64,000 bases of DNA, from NCBI GenBank assembly GCA_016218085.1, contig JACREY010000020.1, forward strand, positions 124,001 through 188,000, in the 5' to 3' direction. A program made the translations under genes and the position numbers. The notes under the pieces are model-generated. The model saw only the letters and a program-made list of their open reading frames with translations, did no database searches and was not told the origin of the DNA. Origin of the DNA: Ignavibacteriota bacterium. GTDB taxonomy: Bacteria > Bacteroidota > Ignavibacteria > Tepidaquicellales > Tepidaquicellaceae. Below are positions 27,174-36,501 of this stretch, piece by piece (position 1 is the stretch's first letter; every line of letters begins with the position of its first letter).

Positions 27174-27896
27174 TTACCTGTTATTTCTCAGCCATTCGCT
27201 AAGAGCATTGACTGACGATTCGAACTGGAATGCGTCATATACTACTGAAAAGTTTTGCTTGTCGCAGATTTTTTTATATGAATATTTTGCGGTTTCAAGC
27301 TTCGTGCTTTCAAATGAAAGCAGGTTAAGCAGCTCTTTTATTTGTGCTGCTGAAAAATAATTTTCATCTAATGCGGTTATTATTATATCCTTTTTTGTAT
27401 TCTCAAATGATTTTGATGTAATGCTGTTTTTTAAAGTATTGAAATTATCTTCTCTGATTACACTGTATTTACATTCATCGTTTTCATTGATTTTTGCAGG
27501 ATTACAGACTGTGCAGTTTTTACAGCATTCGCAATTACAGGTGCATTTATGGCTTCCGGTAAACGAATGGTTAAAAGTAATTTTTTTATAAATGAGAAAT
27601 TTATTGTACTCATCTATTACTGCAAAAACTATAAAACCATCAGGTATGTAAATGTAATCCGAAAAAATCACATTGTTCAGTGCAGGGCTGTTATTATCGG
27701 AAAAAACTTTAATGAAGTGCTTTTCACCCGTAATCTGCTCGATGCTCATTTCCGGTGCTGGGGTACTGTATGGAACATTATCAAATAAAATATAAAAACT
27801 TCGCCCGTCATGGATGGACAGGTTCAGGCTTGAAAAACAAAATGAATATCCTGTTGAAATAAATAATATTGCAAGAATTAAAAATGATTTTTTCAT
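27174..27896 (-). CDS. Exported DUF4476-like protein with a cysteine cluster
   Basis: 240 residues with a signal peptide (about 1-20). The centre has a dense Cys cluster (KCTCNCECCKNCTVC, about residues 117-131), which could bind metal or form disulfides. The C-terminal 95 residues (DNFNTLKNSITSKSFENTKK ... LNLLSFESTKLETAKYSYKKI) fit DUF4476, a helical domain of unknown function common in Bacteroidota exported proteins. The N-terminal part may be a beta domain. It lies just upstream of the lipoprotein gene on the same strand, with an 86-bp gap. Confidence 0.75.
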   Translation of the reverse strand: MKKSFLILAILFISTGYSFCFSSLNLSIHDGRSFYILFDNVPYSTPAPEMSIEQITGEKHFIKVFSDNNSPALNNVIFSDYIYIPDGFIVFAVIDEYNKFLIYKKITFNHSFTGSHKCTCNCECCKNCTVCNPAKINENDECKYSVIREDNFNTLKNSITSKSFENTKKDIIITALDENYFSAAQIKELLNLLSFESTKLETAKYSYKKICDKQNFSVVYDAFQFESSVNALSEWLRNNR

Positions 27897-28021
27897 GATT
27901 TAATATTTAAATTATCGGCTACGGAATAAAATATGCCATTTGGTATTAATTTACACTGAATAATTTTATTCATTATCTTAACAATATTGAATTTATCATA
28001 CCGAAGTTGTATTTTGCACTG

Positions 28022-29101
28022 ATGATTATTAAAGATAACATTAAACTGGTCTTCGGTAATAATCTTGAAGCCAAAGGTAACTCTTTCGGCTTCCCGAAAT
28101 CCGTTTCAGGTGAGGTTGTCTTTAATACTGCCATGACTGGCTATCCTGAATCCCTTACGGATCCTTCGTATAAAGGACAAATTCTGATACTTACTTATCC
28201 GCTTATAGGCAATTACGGCGTTCCATCTTATGAATTTGAGAATAAAATTCCGGCAAATTTCGAATCTGATAGAATCCATATCTCAGGACTTGTAATTTCG
28301 GATTATTCCATCGACAACAGCCACTGGAAATCAAACAAATCACTTTCCGACTGGCTTATTGAAAATGAAATTCCCGCTATGTACGGAGTTGATACCCGAA
28401 TGCTGACAAAGATTATCCGGGAGAAAGGAGTGATGGAAGGACAAATAATTTATGAAAATAAAATACCCGAAGATGCTTTCGTAGGAAATCTGGTTGAACA
28501 GGTAAGCACAAAGGAAAAGATTGTTTACGGGAACGGTAAATATAAAATTCTGCTCGTGGACTGCGGAGTAAAAAATAATATTATCCGAAGACTGCTTGCA
28601 AGGGATACAACAGTTATAAGAGTGCCCTGGAATTATGATTTTTCAAATGAGGAATATGACGGGCTTTTTGTGTCGAATGGCCCAGGCGACCCTAAAAAAT
28701 GCGACCGGACAATAAATAATTTAAACAAAGCAATAAACCGGGATAAACCTGTATTTGGTATCTGTCTCGGTAACCAGCTCCTCTGCCTTGCCTCAGGAGG
28801 AGATACTTATAAGCTGAAATATGGACACAGAAGCCATAATCAGCCCGTTATTCAGAACGGAACAAATAAATGTTATATTACTTCGCAAAATCACGGATAT
28901 GCAGTCGATACGAATTCAATCGGAAAAGATTGGAGCCCTTATTTTACAAACCTGAATGATGAATCGAACGAAGGACTGATTCATAAAAGCAAAATGATTT
29001 TTTCCACGCAGTTTCATCCCGAAGCTTCGAGCGGTCCGACTGATACGGATTTTCTTTTTGATAATTTTCTCGATAATGTTAAAAAGTACAAGGCCGGATG
29101 A
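28022..29101 (+). CDS. carA: Carbamoyl-phosphate synthase small (glutaminase) subunit
   Basis: Hydrolyses glutamine and passes ammonia to CarB for carbamoyl phosphate, used in pyrimidine and arginine synthesis. The N-terminal CPSase domain (GYPESLTDPSYKGQILILTYPLIGNYG) is followed by a class I glutamine amidotransferase domain with the nucleophile Cys in GICLGNQLL and the His-Glu pair in FHPEASSGP. The frame is open to a TTG at 28007, but the ATG at 28022 gives the usual start and 359 residues. The last codons overlap carB by 4 bp (ATGA), a sign of translational coupling. Confidence 0.95.
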   Translation: MIIKDNIKLVFGNNLEAKGNSFGFPKSVSGEVVFNTAMTGYPESLTDPSYKGQILILTYPLIGNYGVPSYEFENKIPANFESDRIHISGLVISDYSIDNSHWKSNKSLSDWLIENEIPAMYGVDTRMLTKIIREKGVMEGQIIYENKIPEDAFVGNLVEQVSTKEKIVYGNGKYKILLVDCGVKNNIIRRLLARDTTVIRVPWNYDFSNEEYDGLFVSNGPGDPKKCDRTINNLNKAINRDKPVFGICLGNQLLCLASGGDTYKLKYGHRSHNQPVIQNGTNKCYITSQNHGYAVDTNSIGKDWSPYFTNLNDESNEGLIHKSKMIFSTQFHPEASSGPTDTDFLFDNFLDNVKKYKAG

Positions 29102-32100
29102 AAAACGGGATAAAAAAAATATTGTTGCTTGGGTCGGGAGCCCTGAAAATTGGTGAAGCAGGAGAATTTGATTACTCCGGCTCTCAGGCTCTTAAAGCCC
29201 TTAAGGAAGAAGGAATCCAAACAGTACTGATTAATCCCAACATTGCCACCGTACAAACATCAGAAGGAATTGCCGATAAAATTTATTTTCTTCCTGTCAC
29301 TCCTCAGTTTGTTGAAAAAATTATAGAAAAGGAGAAACCTGACGGTGTATTGCTTTCATTCGGCGGTCAGACTGCATTGAATTGCGGAATAGAATCATTC
29401 AGGCAGGGAATTTTTAAAAAATATAATGTCAGAATTCTCGGAACGCCTATTGAAGCTGTAATCAATACGGAAGACAGAAAAGAGTTTGTAAAGAAACTTG
29501 ACGAAATCGAAGTTAAAACAATAAAGAGTTACGCAGTTACTAACCTTAAGGAAGCAAGGCAGGCGGCAAAAAAACTCGGATATCCGGTCATTATACGAGC
29601 GGGTTTTGCGCTCGGAGGCCAGGGGAGCGGATTCTGCTCCAATGAAACCGAGCTTAATGAACTTGCAACAAAATCCTTTTCTTATGTTAATCAGATATTG
29701 ATTGAAAAGTCCCTAAAAGGATGGAAGGAAATTGAATACGAAGTTGTCCGCGATAAGTACGATAACTGCATAACCGTCTGCAATATGGAGAACTTTGACC
29801 CGCTCGGAATACATACCGGTGAAAGCATTGTAGTTGCGCCATCGCAGACTCTTACAAACAGCGAATATCACAAGTTAAGGGAAATTGCAATAAAGATTAT
29901 CAGGCATATCGGGGTAATAGGTGAGTGCAACGTACAATATGCACTCGACCCTGAATCCGAGGATTACAGGGTGATAGAAGTTAATGCAAGACTATCACGT
30001 TCTAGTGCCCTTGCTTCAAAAGCTACGGGCTATCCGCTTGCATTTGTTGCCGCAAAACTTGCACTGGGGTATGGATTGCATGAACTGAAAAATGCTGTAA
30101 CTAAAACAACCACAGCCTGCTTTGAGCCTGCACTCGATTATATTGTCTGCAAAATTCCGCGGTGGGATTTGGGAAAATTTAAAGGTGTGACAAAACAAAT
30201 CGGCAGCAGTATGAAAAGCGTAGGAGAGGTGATGTCAATCGGCAGAACATTCGAAGAGGCAATCCAGAAAGGCCTCCGTATGATTGGACAAGGAATGCAC
30301 GGATTTGTCGGAAACAGAGACCTCGAACTGGAGGATATCGATTCTCTCGAAAATGAACTTAGCAACCCGACCGATACAAGAATATTTGTGATCGCTGAAG
30401 CGTTCAGGAGGAATCTTACTTTTGACAGAATTCACGAACTAACAAAAATAGATAAATGGTTTCTGTACAAGCTTAAGAATATTTACGAGCTATCGGTGAT
30501 ACTGAAGGAAAATAGTTCGGTAGAAATGCTTTCCGATGATTTATTTTTGGATTTAAAAAAAGCTGGCTTTTCCGATTTTCAAATTGCAAAATTTTTAAAT
30601 GATAGAGATGATGTAACTGATTACTCCCTGTTAGTCAGAACTGATAGAATTTCCCGCGGCATTACACCGTTTGTAAAACAAATTGATACTCTTGCCGCTG
30701 AATATCCTGCAAAAACGAATTATCTGTATGTTACATATCACGGTACTGAGCATGATGTTGATTTCGAAAACGATAAGAAAATTATTGTACTTGGCTCCGG
30801 CGCATACTGCATAGGCAGCAGTGTTGAATTTGATTGGTGCTCGGTTAATGCACTGAACACAATCCGCTCGAATGGATACAAGGGAATTATGATTAACTAC
30901 AATCCGGAAACCGTAAGCACGGATTATGATGTTTGCGACAGACTTTATTTCGATGAGTTATCATTTGAACGGGTTATGGATATAGTTACTTTTGAAAATC
31001 CCGAAGGAGTTATCGTTTCAACAGGCGGACAAATTCCGAATATTCTTGCGCCCCGTTTAAGCAATGCAGGTGTTAAAATTCTCGGTACTTCAGCTAAGTC
31101 TATAGATACTGCAGAAGACAGAAATAAATTCTCTACATTATGCGATAAACTCGATGTTGACCAGCCTAAATGGAGCGAACTTACCTCAGTAAAAGATATT
31201 AAAAAATTTGTTGAAGAAGTCGGCTACCCCGTTCTTGTGCGCCCATCTTATGTACTTTCGGGTGCGGCAATGAATATTGTATCGAATGAATCCGAGCTCG
31301 AACATTTTCTTGCCCTTGCATCTAAAGTCTCTAAAAGATATCCCGTAGTAGTTTCCGAGTTTATAGAAAATGCTAAGGAAATTGAAATTGATGCCGTAGC
31401 ACAGAACGGCGAAATAATTGCTTATGCGATTTCAGAGCATATAGAATTTGCAGGTGTTCATTCCGGAGATGCAACAATTGTTTTTCCAGCGCAAAAACTT
31501 TATATTGAAACCATTCGCCGCATTAAAAAAATTACGCGTGAAATTTCCCGTTCACTTTATATTTCAGGTCCATTCAATATTCAATTCCTTGCAAAAGATA
31601 ATTATATTAAAGTAATTGAGTGCAATCTTCGTGCATCGCGTAGCTTCCCGTTTGTTTCAAAAGTTTTGAAAGTAAATTTTATCGAGCTTGCAACCGAAAT
31701 TATGATTGGACTTAAAGTTTCTAAGCCGGTAAAATCGATTTTTGACCTGGATTATGTCGGAATAAAAGCTCCCCAGTTTTCTTTTTCGAGACTGCAGAAA
31801 GCCGACCCTATGCTCGGAGTCGAAATGGCTTCTACAGGTGAAGTAGGGTGCCTGGGTGAGGATTATTATGAGGCAGTTCTCAAATCAATGCTCTCGGTCG
31901 GATATACAATCCCTCAAAATAATATTTTATTATCGACGGGAGACGCCCGCTCCTCAATTGAATTTCTTGACAGTTCGCGAATGCTGATTGAAAACGGGTT
32001 TAGGCTTTTTGCTTCTCCCGAAACTCATGATTTCTTGAAGTCAAATAATATTAAATCCGAAAAACTGTATCTTCCCGGCGATAATAAAAAACCTGAAATA

Positions 32101-32316
32101 ATTGAATATATTAAATCCAAGAAGATCGACCTTGTTATAAATATTCCGAAATCACTCAGCAGGGATGTTCTTAATACCGATTATCTGATTCGCAGAACCG
32201 CAATTGATTTCAACATACCGCTTTTAACAAATTCCCGTCTTGCAAGCGCATTCATTTTTGCTTTTTGCAAACTGAACTTTGACTGCCTTTCAATTAAATC
32301 CTGGCAGGAATTCTAA
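29098..32316 (+). CDS. carB: Carbamoyl-phosphate synthase large subunit
   Basis: 1072 residues, normal length. Two homologous ATP-grasp halves form carbamate and then carbamoyl phosphate from bicarbonate, ammonia and two ATP. The N-terminal motif LLLGSGALKIGEAGEFDYSG and its partner VLGSGAYCIGSSVEFDWC mark the two halves. An oligomerisation domain lies between them, and an MGS-like allosteric domain closes the protein (from about residue 945). It overlaps carA by 4 bp. The stop is only 3 bp from the stop of the convergent glycosyltransferase gene, leaving no room for a terminator. Confidence 0.96.
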   Translation: MKNGIKKILLLGSGALKIGEAGEFDYSGSQALKALKEEGIQTVLINPNIATVQTSEGIADKIYFLPVTPQFVEKIIEKEKPDGVLLSFGGQTALNCGIESFRQGIFKKYNVRILGTPIEAVINTEDRKEFVKKLDEIEVKTIKSYAVTNLKEARQAAKKLGYPVIIRAGFALGGQGSGFCSNETELNELATKSFSYVNQILIEKSLKGWKEIEYEVVRDKYDNCITVCNMENFDPLGIHTGESIVVAPSQTLTNSEYHKLREIAIKIIRHIGVIGECNVQYALDPESEDYRVIEVNARLSRSSALASKATGYPLAFVAAKLALGYGLHELKNAVTKTTTACFEPALDYIVCKIPRWDLGKFKGVTKQIGSSMKSVGEVMSIGRTFEEAIQKGLRMIGQGMHGFVGNRDLELEDIDSLENELSNPTDTRIFVIAEAFRRNLTFDRIHELTKIDKWFLYKLKNIYELSVILKENSSVEMLSDDLFLDLKKAGFSDFQIAKFLNDRDDVTDYSLLVRTDRISRGITPFVKQIDTLAAEYPAKTNYLYVTYHGTEHDVDFENDKKIIVLGSGAYCIGSSVEFDWCSVNALNTIRSNGYKGIMINYNPETVSTDYDVCDRLYFDELSFERVMDIVTFENPEGVIVSTGGQIPNILAPRLSNAGVKILGTSAKSIDTAEDRNKFSTLCDKLDVDQPKWSELTSVKDIKKFVEEVGYPVLVRPSYVLSGAAMNIVSNESELEHFLALASKVSKRYPVVVSEFIENAKEIEIDAVAQNGEIIAYAISEHIEFAGVHSGDATIVFPAQKLYIETIRRIKKITREISRSLYISGPFNIQFLAKDNYIKVIECNLRASRSFPFVSKVLKVNFIELATEIMIGLKVSKPVKSIFDLDYVGIKAPQFSFSRLQKADPMLGVEMASTGEVGCLGEDYYEAVLKSMLSVGYTIPQNNILLSTGDARSSIEFLDSSRMLIENGFRLFASPETHDFLKSNNIKSEKLYLPGDNKKPEIIEYIKSKKIDLVINIPKSLSRDVLNTDYLIRRTAIDFNIPLLTNSRLASAFIFAFCKLNFDCLSIKSWQEF

Positions 32317-32319
32317 ATG

Positions 32320-33288
32320 TCAATAATGCGTTGTTGCATCCCATACAACTTTTTTCTTTGTTTTGTGATATACGCTGACTGACCTGATTATCGCAAAGAA
32401 ATTTATAAATGAATCTATCGCAAGCCTGAATATACTTGCAAATCCATATTTTGCCCCGTACCACCCTGATGTGAATATAAACCTGTGCACACCCTTCGAC
32501 ACCATAAAAAGTAAATTGAAAATCATAAGAAACCAAAGTGCCGGATTTATGTTTCCTGTTATAAGTGAATTATCGATATTAAAAGCGGAACTGATTCCCA
32601 GATAAATGAAATATAAAAGAATTACATTTGATAAAAATGTTGACCAGAAACTAATTAGCGGTTTCCTGTCCCTGAATAGAAAATATTTAGTTCTTAAGTT
32701 TCCGTTCCATTTGTGTGCTTTCCAGTTCTGCAGACAGATTCCTGCTATCCAGCGAGACCTTTGCTTTACCGCAGGCCAGAATTTATTCGGAAAAAATTCT
32801 GCTGTTGCTATTCTTGTCGAGTTTTTGTCACCGTCGAGTTTTACATTAAAAAATCCTGTCTTAAGTTCGAGCTGATAAAACCTCATACCGAGTTCGTAAT
32901 CTTCTGTCAAATTTACATCGTTGAAAATGCCTTCTGTCTTGCTTTCCGGTCTAATTACCAAAGGCTCGTCTTCGATGCTTAATAAATTCTTATTGCTTGT
33001 CTCATTTTCCCGGCTTAAAATGGATATTTGTGTTTCGTTTAGTTTTTCAATTAACTTATTAATAATTGCATTAGCGCTGTTCAACTTGTCTTTAAGCTCG
33101 GTTTTATCTGATGTTAATTTAGTATCTGCTCTATCGGCATCAAGTTCCTTATTGAATTCATCAAATAAAATTTTTGAAATATCATTTTTTTGTTGCGATG
33201 TTCCATTATTAATATCAGTATTTTCTTTCGCGGGCTTATTTTCTCTTTCAATAAATCTTTTTACATAATCTATATTAATATTTCTCAT
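32320..33288 (-). CDS. C-terminal half of a split NfrB-like family-2 glycosyltransferase
   Basis: 322 residues. The first 120 residues are polar and low in complexity, with a probable coiled coil at about 40-95. From residue 125 the protein is the second half of a GT2 catalytic domain: TED at 128-130 (catalytic base region, in NLTEDYELG) and QRSRW at 176-180 (the QxxRW motif of processive or NfrB-type transferases). Membrane helices follow at about 210-232, 245-265 and near 295-310. It lacks the nucleotide-sugar DxD motif, which is on the upstream gene at 33317-34480. The two genes are separated by 28 bp on the same strand and presumably form one enzyme. Substrate unknown. Confidence 0.82.
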   Translation of the reverse strand: MRNINIDYVKRFIERENKPAKENTDINNGTSQQKNDISKILFDEFNKELDADRADTKLTSDKTELKDKLNSANAIINKLIEKLNETQISILSRENETSNKNLLSIEDEPLVIRPESKTEGIFNDVNLTEDYELGMRFYQLELKTGFFNVKLDGDKNSTRIATAEFFPNKFWPAVKQRSRWIAGICLQNWKAHKWNGNLRTKYFLFRDRKPLISFWSTFLSNVILLYFIYLGISSAFNIDNSLITGNINPALWFLMIFNLLFMVSKGVHRFIFTSGWYGAKYGFASIFRLAIDSFINFFAIIRSVSVYHKTKKKVVWDATTHY

Positions 33289-33316
33289 TTGTTTTCTTTT
33301 TTGTATATTTATTTGC

Positions 33317-34480
33317 TTATAAAAATATTTTTATTTCGTTTTTATTCTTTGTAAAGCTGATTGGATTATATTCCTGTAATTTACTTGAAGAATTTGATGT
33401 TTTATTATCTGATTTTCTTAAATCTTCCTGCAATCTTAATGGATTTTCTGAATTCCCTGATGAATAGTGTGAATTACTTGCATAATAATACAATCCGAAA
33501 CCTGAAATTACAAAAAGTATAAAGCCTATTGTAAAGGATATTATAGCCCATTTATTAGTTCTTGAAAAAACCGATGGCTTGGTTTTAAGCGCTTCAAAAG
33601 GATTATCCTTGTAATGAGTATTATTGAAATAATCATTTTCTTTTTGCAATTCTAAATTCTGAAAATAATCATTATTTACTTCTACTATTCTACCGAAAGG
33701 GTCAATATATGCTTTCCTTTCATGCTTTTCGACATATTCGGCTTTAGCTAAGGTTTCGGCGTTGTGCTTTTCGATGCAGTACATTGATTTTCTGTGAAAT
33801 CCCATTCCTGTTCCTGAAAACGGAAGAAATGTTTTTAATTCCTGCCTTATTATCATATCTTTAGTATGAGTCTCTGCAAATGCATCGCAGTAAGTTCTGT
33901 GTATCATATTACCGAGCTGACTCTTAATCGGAACTACAGGAATCTGAATTCCGTGATATCCTTTATATCCTATTAGATAATTGTAAAGCTTTAATGCCCG
34001 CGGATGAATGAAATCCTCCGCATCGTGTACAAGGATTATTTCAAACTCTCCGAATTGTTTTTCGAATTCGCTGATGGCTGAATATAAACAATTTAAATTA
34101 TCCGCCTTTGTAGAGGGACCGTTCTGAGGATTTATAACCATCTTTACCCTTCTGTCGGATTCGGATATTTGGCTTACTACATCTATCGTCTTTTGGTCGT
34201 TTGGATATACACCGACAAAAAATCTGTAGTTAGTGTATTTTAAATTGTTTACTGCGAAACTTAATGTCCTGCCTATTACACCTGATTCATTCCACGCACC
34301 AAGCATTATCGCTATCGGCTTTTCCGGTTTATCGTACATTTCGGAAAAATCAGGAAGGCTGTTCTTATGCTTTCGCTTTAATACCCAGTATAATAAATCT
34401 ACATAAAGGTCATCGAGCCCGCTAATGGTCAGCATTATCGTGGTTATCCAAATTAGTATCTGGAGTATATCAAAAATCAT
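33317..34480 (-). CDS. N-terminal half of a split NfrB-like family-2 glycosyltransferase
   Basis: 387 residues. An N-terminal membrane helix (about 3-20) runs into GLDDLYVDLLYW, a signature of bacteriophage N4 adsorption protein B (NfrB)-like transferases. The GT-A half follows: LGAWNES (64), KAD at 125-127, DAED at 153-156 (metal and sugar-nucleotide site) and FSGTGMGF near 221-228. The normal next motifs, TED and QxxRW, are absent. Instead the protein continues with a polar stretch, a second membrane helix (311-331) and a Ser/Asn-rich tail, then stops. The missing motifs are in the next gene. Probable role: transfer of a sugar to a surface polymer at the inner membrane. Confidence 0.83.
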   Translation of the reverse strand: MIFDILQILIWITTIMLTISGLDDLYVDLLYWVLKRKHKNSLPDFSEMYDKPEKPIAIMLGAWNESGVIGRTLSFAVNNLKYTNYRFFVGVYPNDQKTIDVVSQISESDRRVKMVINPQNGPSTKADNLNCLYSAISEFEKQFGEFEIILVHDAEDFIHPRALKLYNYLIGYKGYHGIQIPVVPIKSQLGNMIHRTYCDAFAETHTKDMIIRQELKTFLPFSGTGMGFHRKSMYCIEKHNAETLAKAEYVEKHERKAYIDPFGRIVEVNNDYFQNLELQKENDYFNNTHYKDNPFEALKTKPSVFSRTNKWAIISFTIGFILFVISGFGLYYYASNSHYSSGNSENPLRLQEDLRKSDNKTSNSSSKLQEYNPISFTKNKNEIKIFL

Positions 34481-34840
34481 AATTGGTATATTTTCAATTT
34501 AATTAAAAATTCATTTGGATGAATTCTATTCATCCACATAAATAAATAATCACATTAATCTGAAAACTGTCTATCGAAATTTTTCGATTTGTTTGTTCGG
34601 AGTGAAATGAAGCTTGTTTTAACTTTTCCATTGCAACCGTATATTATTCACAAGATTAAAGAACTATTTACCATTACCTATCCCCAAGTAATTAAGTTCA
34701 TTCCTTGAAATTGAATTAACTATTTAAAAGTTCCGTGAAATTAATGCTTTTATAGAATAATTGTCCACAAATAAAATATTGGAATTGCAATAATAATAGT
34801 TTTTTTATAGGTTTAATTTAATAATCTAAAACAAATAGCC
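34481..34840. other. Divergent promoter region between glycosyltransferase and TPR genes
   Basis: 360 bp, AT-rich. It contains a perfect inverted repeat GGATGAAT-TCT-ATTCATCC at 34517-34535, 37 bp from the glycosyltransferase start, which could be an operator or a leader hairpin. No gene fits here. Confidence 0.45.
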
Positions 34841-35683
34841 GTGATAAAAAATTTTACTTTATTTTTTATATCTGTTTTAATCACTTCTTCCGCATATTCA
34901 CAACTAAAAGGAATAACTTCATACGATAATGCATATAGAAATATGATGTCCGGTGATTTTGAAAAGGCAATAAGCTTTTATAATGAATATCTCCTTTCTT
35001 ATCCTTCCGATTCCAGAGCCTATGACGAAAGGGGGAGGTGCTATGAAAACCTGCACAAGTATGACAATGCCATAAAAGATTATTCAACAGCTCTTTCGTT
35101 ATCTCCGTACACAGGGCTTTATTATAATGACAGGGGATATGCATACCTGAAATCAGAGATGACGGAAAATTCCATAAGTGATTTTACACTGTCGGTAAAT
35201 TATAACCCGAACAGTCCGGACGGATATGAAGGCAGGGTACAGGCGTACCTTGATCTTGGGAAAAACGAACTGGCACTGTCGGATATTAATAAAGCGATTC
35301 TACTGTCGCCCGAAAACCATTTATATCTAGTTACCAGAGCAGCTATATATTCTTTGCTTGATGATACTGCAAAAATGTATTCCGATCTTGAAAAAATTTT
35401 GAGCTTTTATCCGGGCTCTTTTTTTGCTTCGTATAAATCCCAGATTGTGGTTCTTCAGCTTGATAATTTTACTACCGGTATTCAGAACCTTTCAAGGGCA
35501 ATCGAAGAATCTCCGGGAGTAAGGCTTAATTACTTCAAGAGAGGATTCAATTATTATTTGCTAAGAAAATTCGATGCTGCAATAAGAGATTTCGAAAAAT
35601 GCATAAGTTTATCGGCAGAAACGGATAAAGTTGCTGTTTTATCATACAGGTTGATTGAAAATTCAAAATCTTATAAAGAGTAA
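34841..35683 (+). CDS. Exported TPR protein
   Basis: 280 residues from a GTG start. A signal peptide covers about residues 1-20 (ends SSAYSQ). The rest is about six TPR repeats (AFNEYLLSYP-like helical pairs, for example DERGRCYENLHKYDNAIKDY and NDRGYAYLKSEMTENSISD). TPR proteins of this kind act as periplasmic scaffolds. There is no T9SS tail or lipobox, so a periplasmic place is likely. The gene is followed by a DUF6132 gene 56 bp later. No specific partner is evident. Confidence 0.8.
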   Translation: MIKNFTLFFISVLITSSAYSQLKGITSYDNAYRNMMSGDFEKAISFYNEYLLSYPSDSRAYDERGRCYENLHKYDNAIKDYSTALSLSPYTGLYYNDRGYAYLKSEMTENSISDFTLSVNYNPNSPDGYEGRVQAYLDLGKNELALSDINKAILLSPENHLYLVTRAAIYSLLDDTAKMYSDLEKILSFYPGSFFASYKSQIVVLQLDNFTTGIQNLSRAIEESPGVRLNYFKRGFNYYLLRKFDAAIRDFEKCISLSAETDKVAVLSYRLIENSKSYKE

Positions 35684-35739
35684 TACCGGTGTTGTACTTT
35701 TTTATATAGTTGCTAATAACAACTATAATTATTATATTT

Positions 35740-35976
35740 ATGTTAAAAAAGAATATGTCAAAAATAATTAAAAATAATATAATTTTGTTAATCGGACTGG
35801 GTATAGGAATGCTGGTAGGTTTTCTTTATTGGAATTTTATCGGATGCTCAACCGGATCATGTCCACTGACTTCTAATTGGTTTATAATGATTTTATATGG
35901 TGGTATGATGGGAGGATTGATAGGCAATATGATGGATGAAAAAATAAAAAAAAGCAAAACAAAAACTAATCAATAA
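35740..35976 (+). CDS. Small membrane protein of the DUF6132 type
   Basis: 78 residues from the ATG at 35740; an upstream TTG (35710) would only add a hydrophobic, unlikely extension. Two membrane helices flank a short loop with the conserved pattern GCSTGSCPLTSN, which is the hallmark of DUF6132. The two Cys may bind metal or form a redox pair, but function is unknown. Members of this family are often found near sulfur or redox genes, and here an Fe-S cluster gene set begins 124 bp downstream. Confidence 0.75.
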   Translation: MLKKNMSKIIKNNIILLIGLGIGMLVGFLYWNFIGCSTGSCPLTSNWFIMILYGGMMGGLIGNMMDEKIKKSKTKTNQ

Positions 35977-36099
35977 TTCATTTCCAATTTTTTTCATAAT
36001 TTCATAATTATAATTACTCTGAATTCGGAACTTAATAATTACTTTTAATTGTTTTTAAATACGACTATATTAGTCCAGTTTTAAACGTTTAATTAATTA

Positions 36100-36501
36100 A
36101 TGGTTAAATTTTCAAAGAAAATAGAATATTCCCTTATTGCATTACGTTACATCGCAGGTGCAAAAGATGAAGTGATTACGGCAAAAGAGATATCAAATAA
36201 GTATAATATTCCCCACGAACTCCTTGCTAAGATTTTACAGAAACTTAAAAAAGAGAATATTCTTTCTTCAAACCAGGGAGTAAACGGGGGTTACAAACTC
36301 TCAAAGCCTCTGAACGAAATTTCGCTTTCTGAGCTTATAGATAAAATCGAAGGTAAAACCGCTATTGTGGAATGCCTTCACACGGATAATGTATCTGAGT
36401 GCTTTATTTCCGATTCGTGCAGTATAAAGGACCCGATTAATAAGATGCAGATTGAACTTGAAAACCTTTTGAAAACAAAAATGGTATCGGATTTTATATA
36501 A
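36100..36501 (+). CDS. Rrf2-family transcription regulator, IscR-like
   Basis: 133 residues. A winged helix-turn-helix domain (KFSKKIEYSLIALRYIA, ITAKEISNKYNIPHELLAKILQKL) is followed by a Cys triad in ECLHTDNVSECFISDSC, spaced C-x8-C-x5-C. In the family such Cys hold an Fe-S cluster that senses iron-sulfur status, nitric oxide or redox stress. Spacing is nearer to NsrR/RsrR-like members than to E. coli IscR (x5, x5). Its stop overlaps the cysteine desulfurase start by 1 bp (TAATG), so it very likely regulates that operon. Confidence 0.9.
   Translation: MVKFSKKIEYSLIALRYIAGAKDEVITAKEISNKYNIPHELLAKILQKLKKENILSSNQGVNGGYKLSKPLNEISLSELIDKIEGKTAIVECLHTDNVSECFISDSCSIKDPINKMQIELENLLKTKMVSDFI

Noticed and set aside
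33289-33316. Frameshift explanation for the split glycosyltransferase
   Set aside because: The two genes have a 28-nt gap, each has its own start and stop, and about 100 extra residues on each side of the break do not fit a single-base error.
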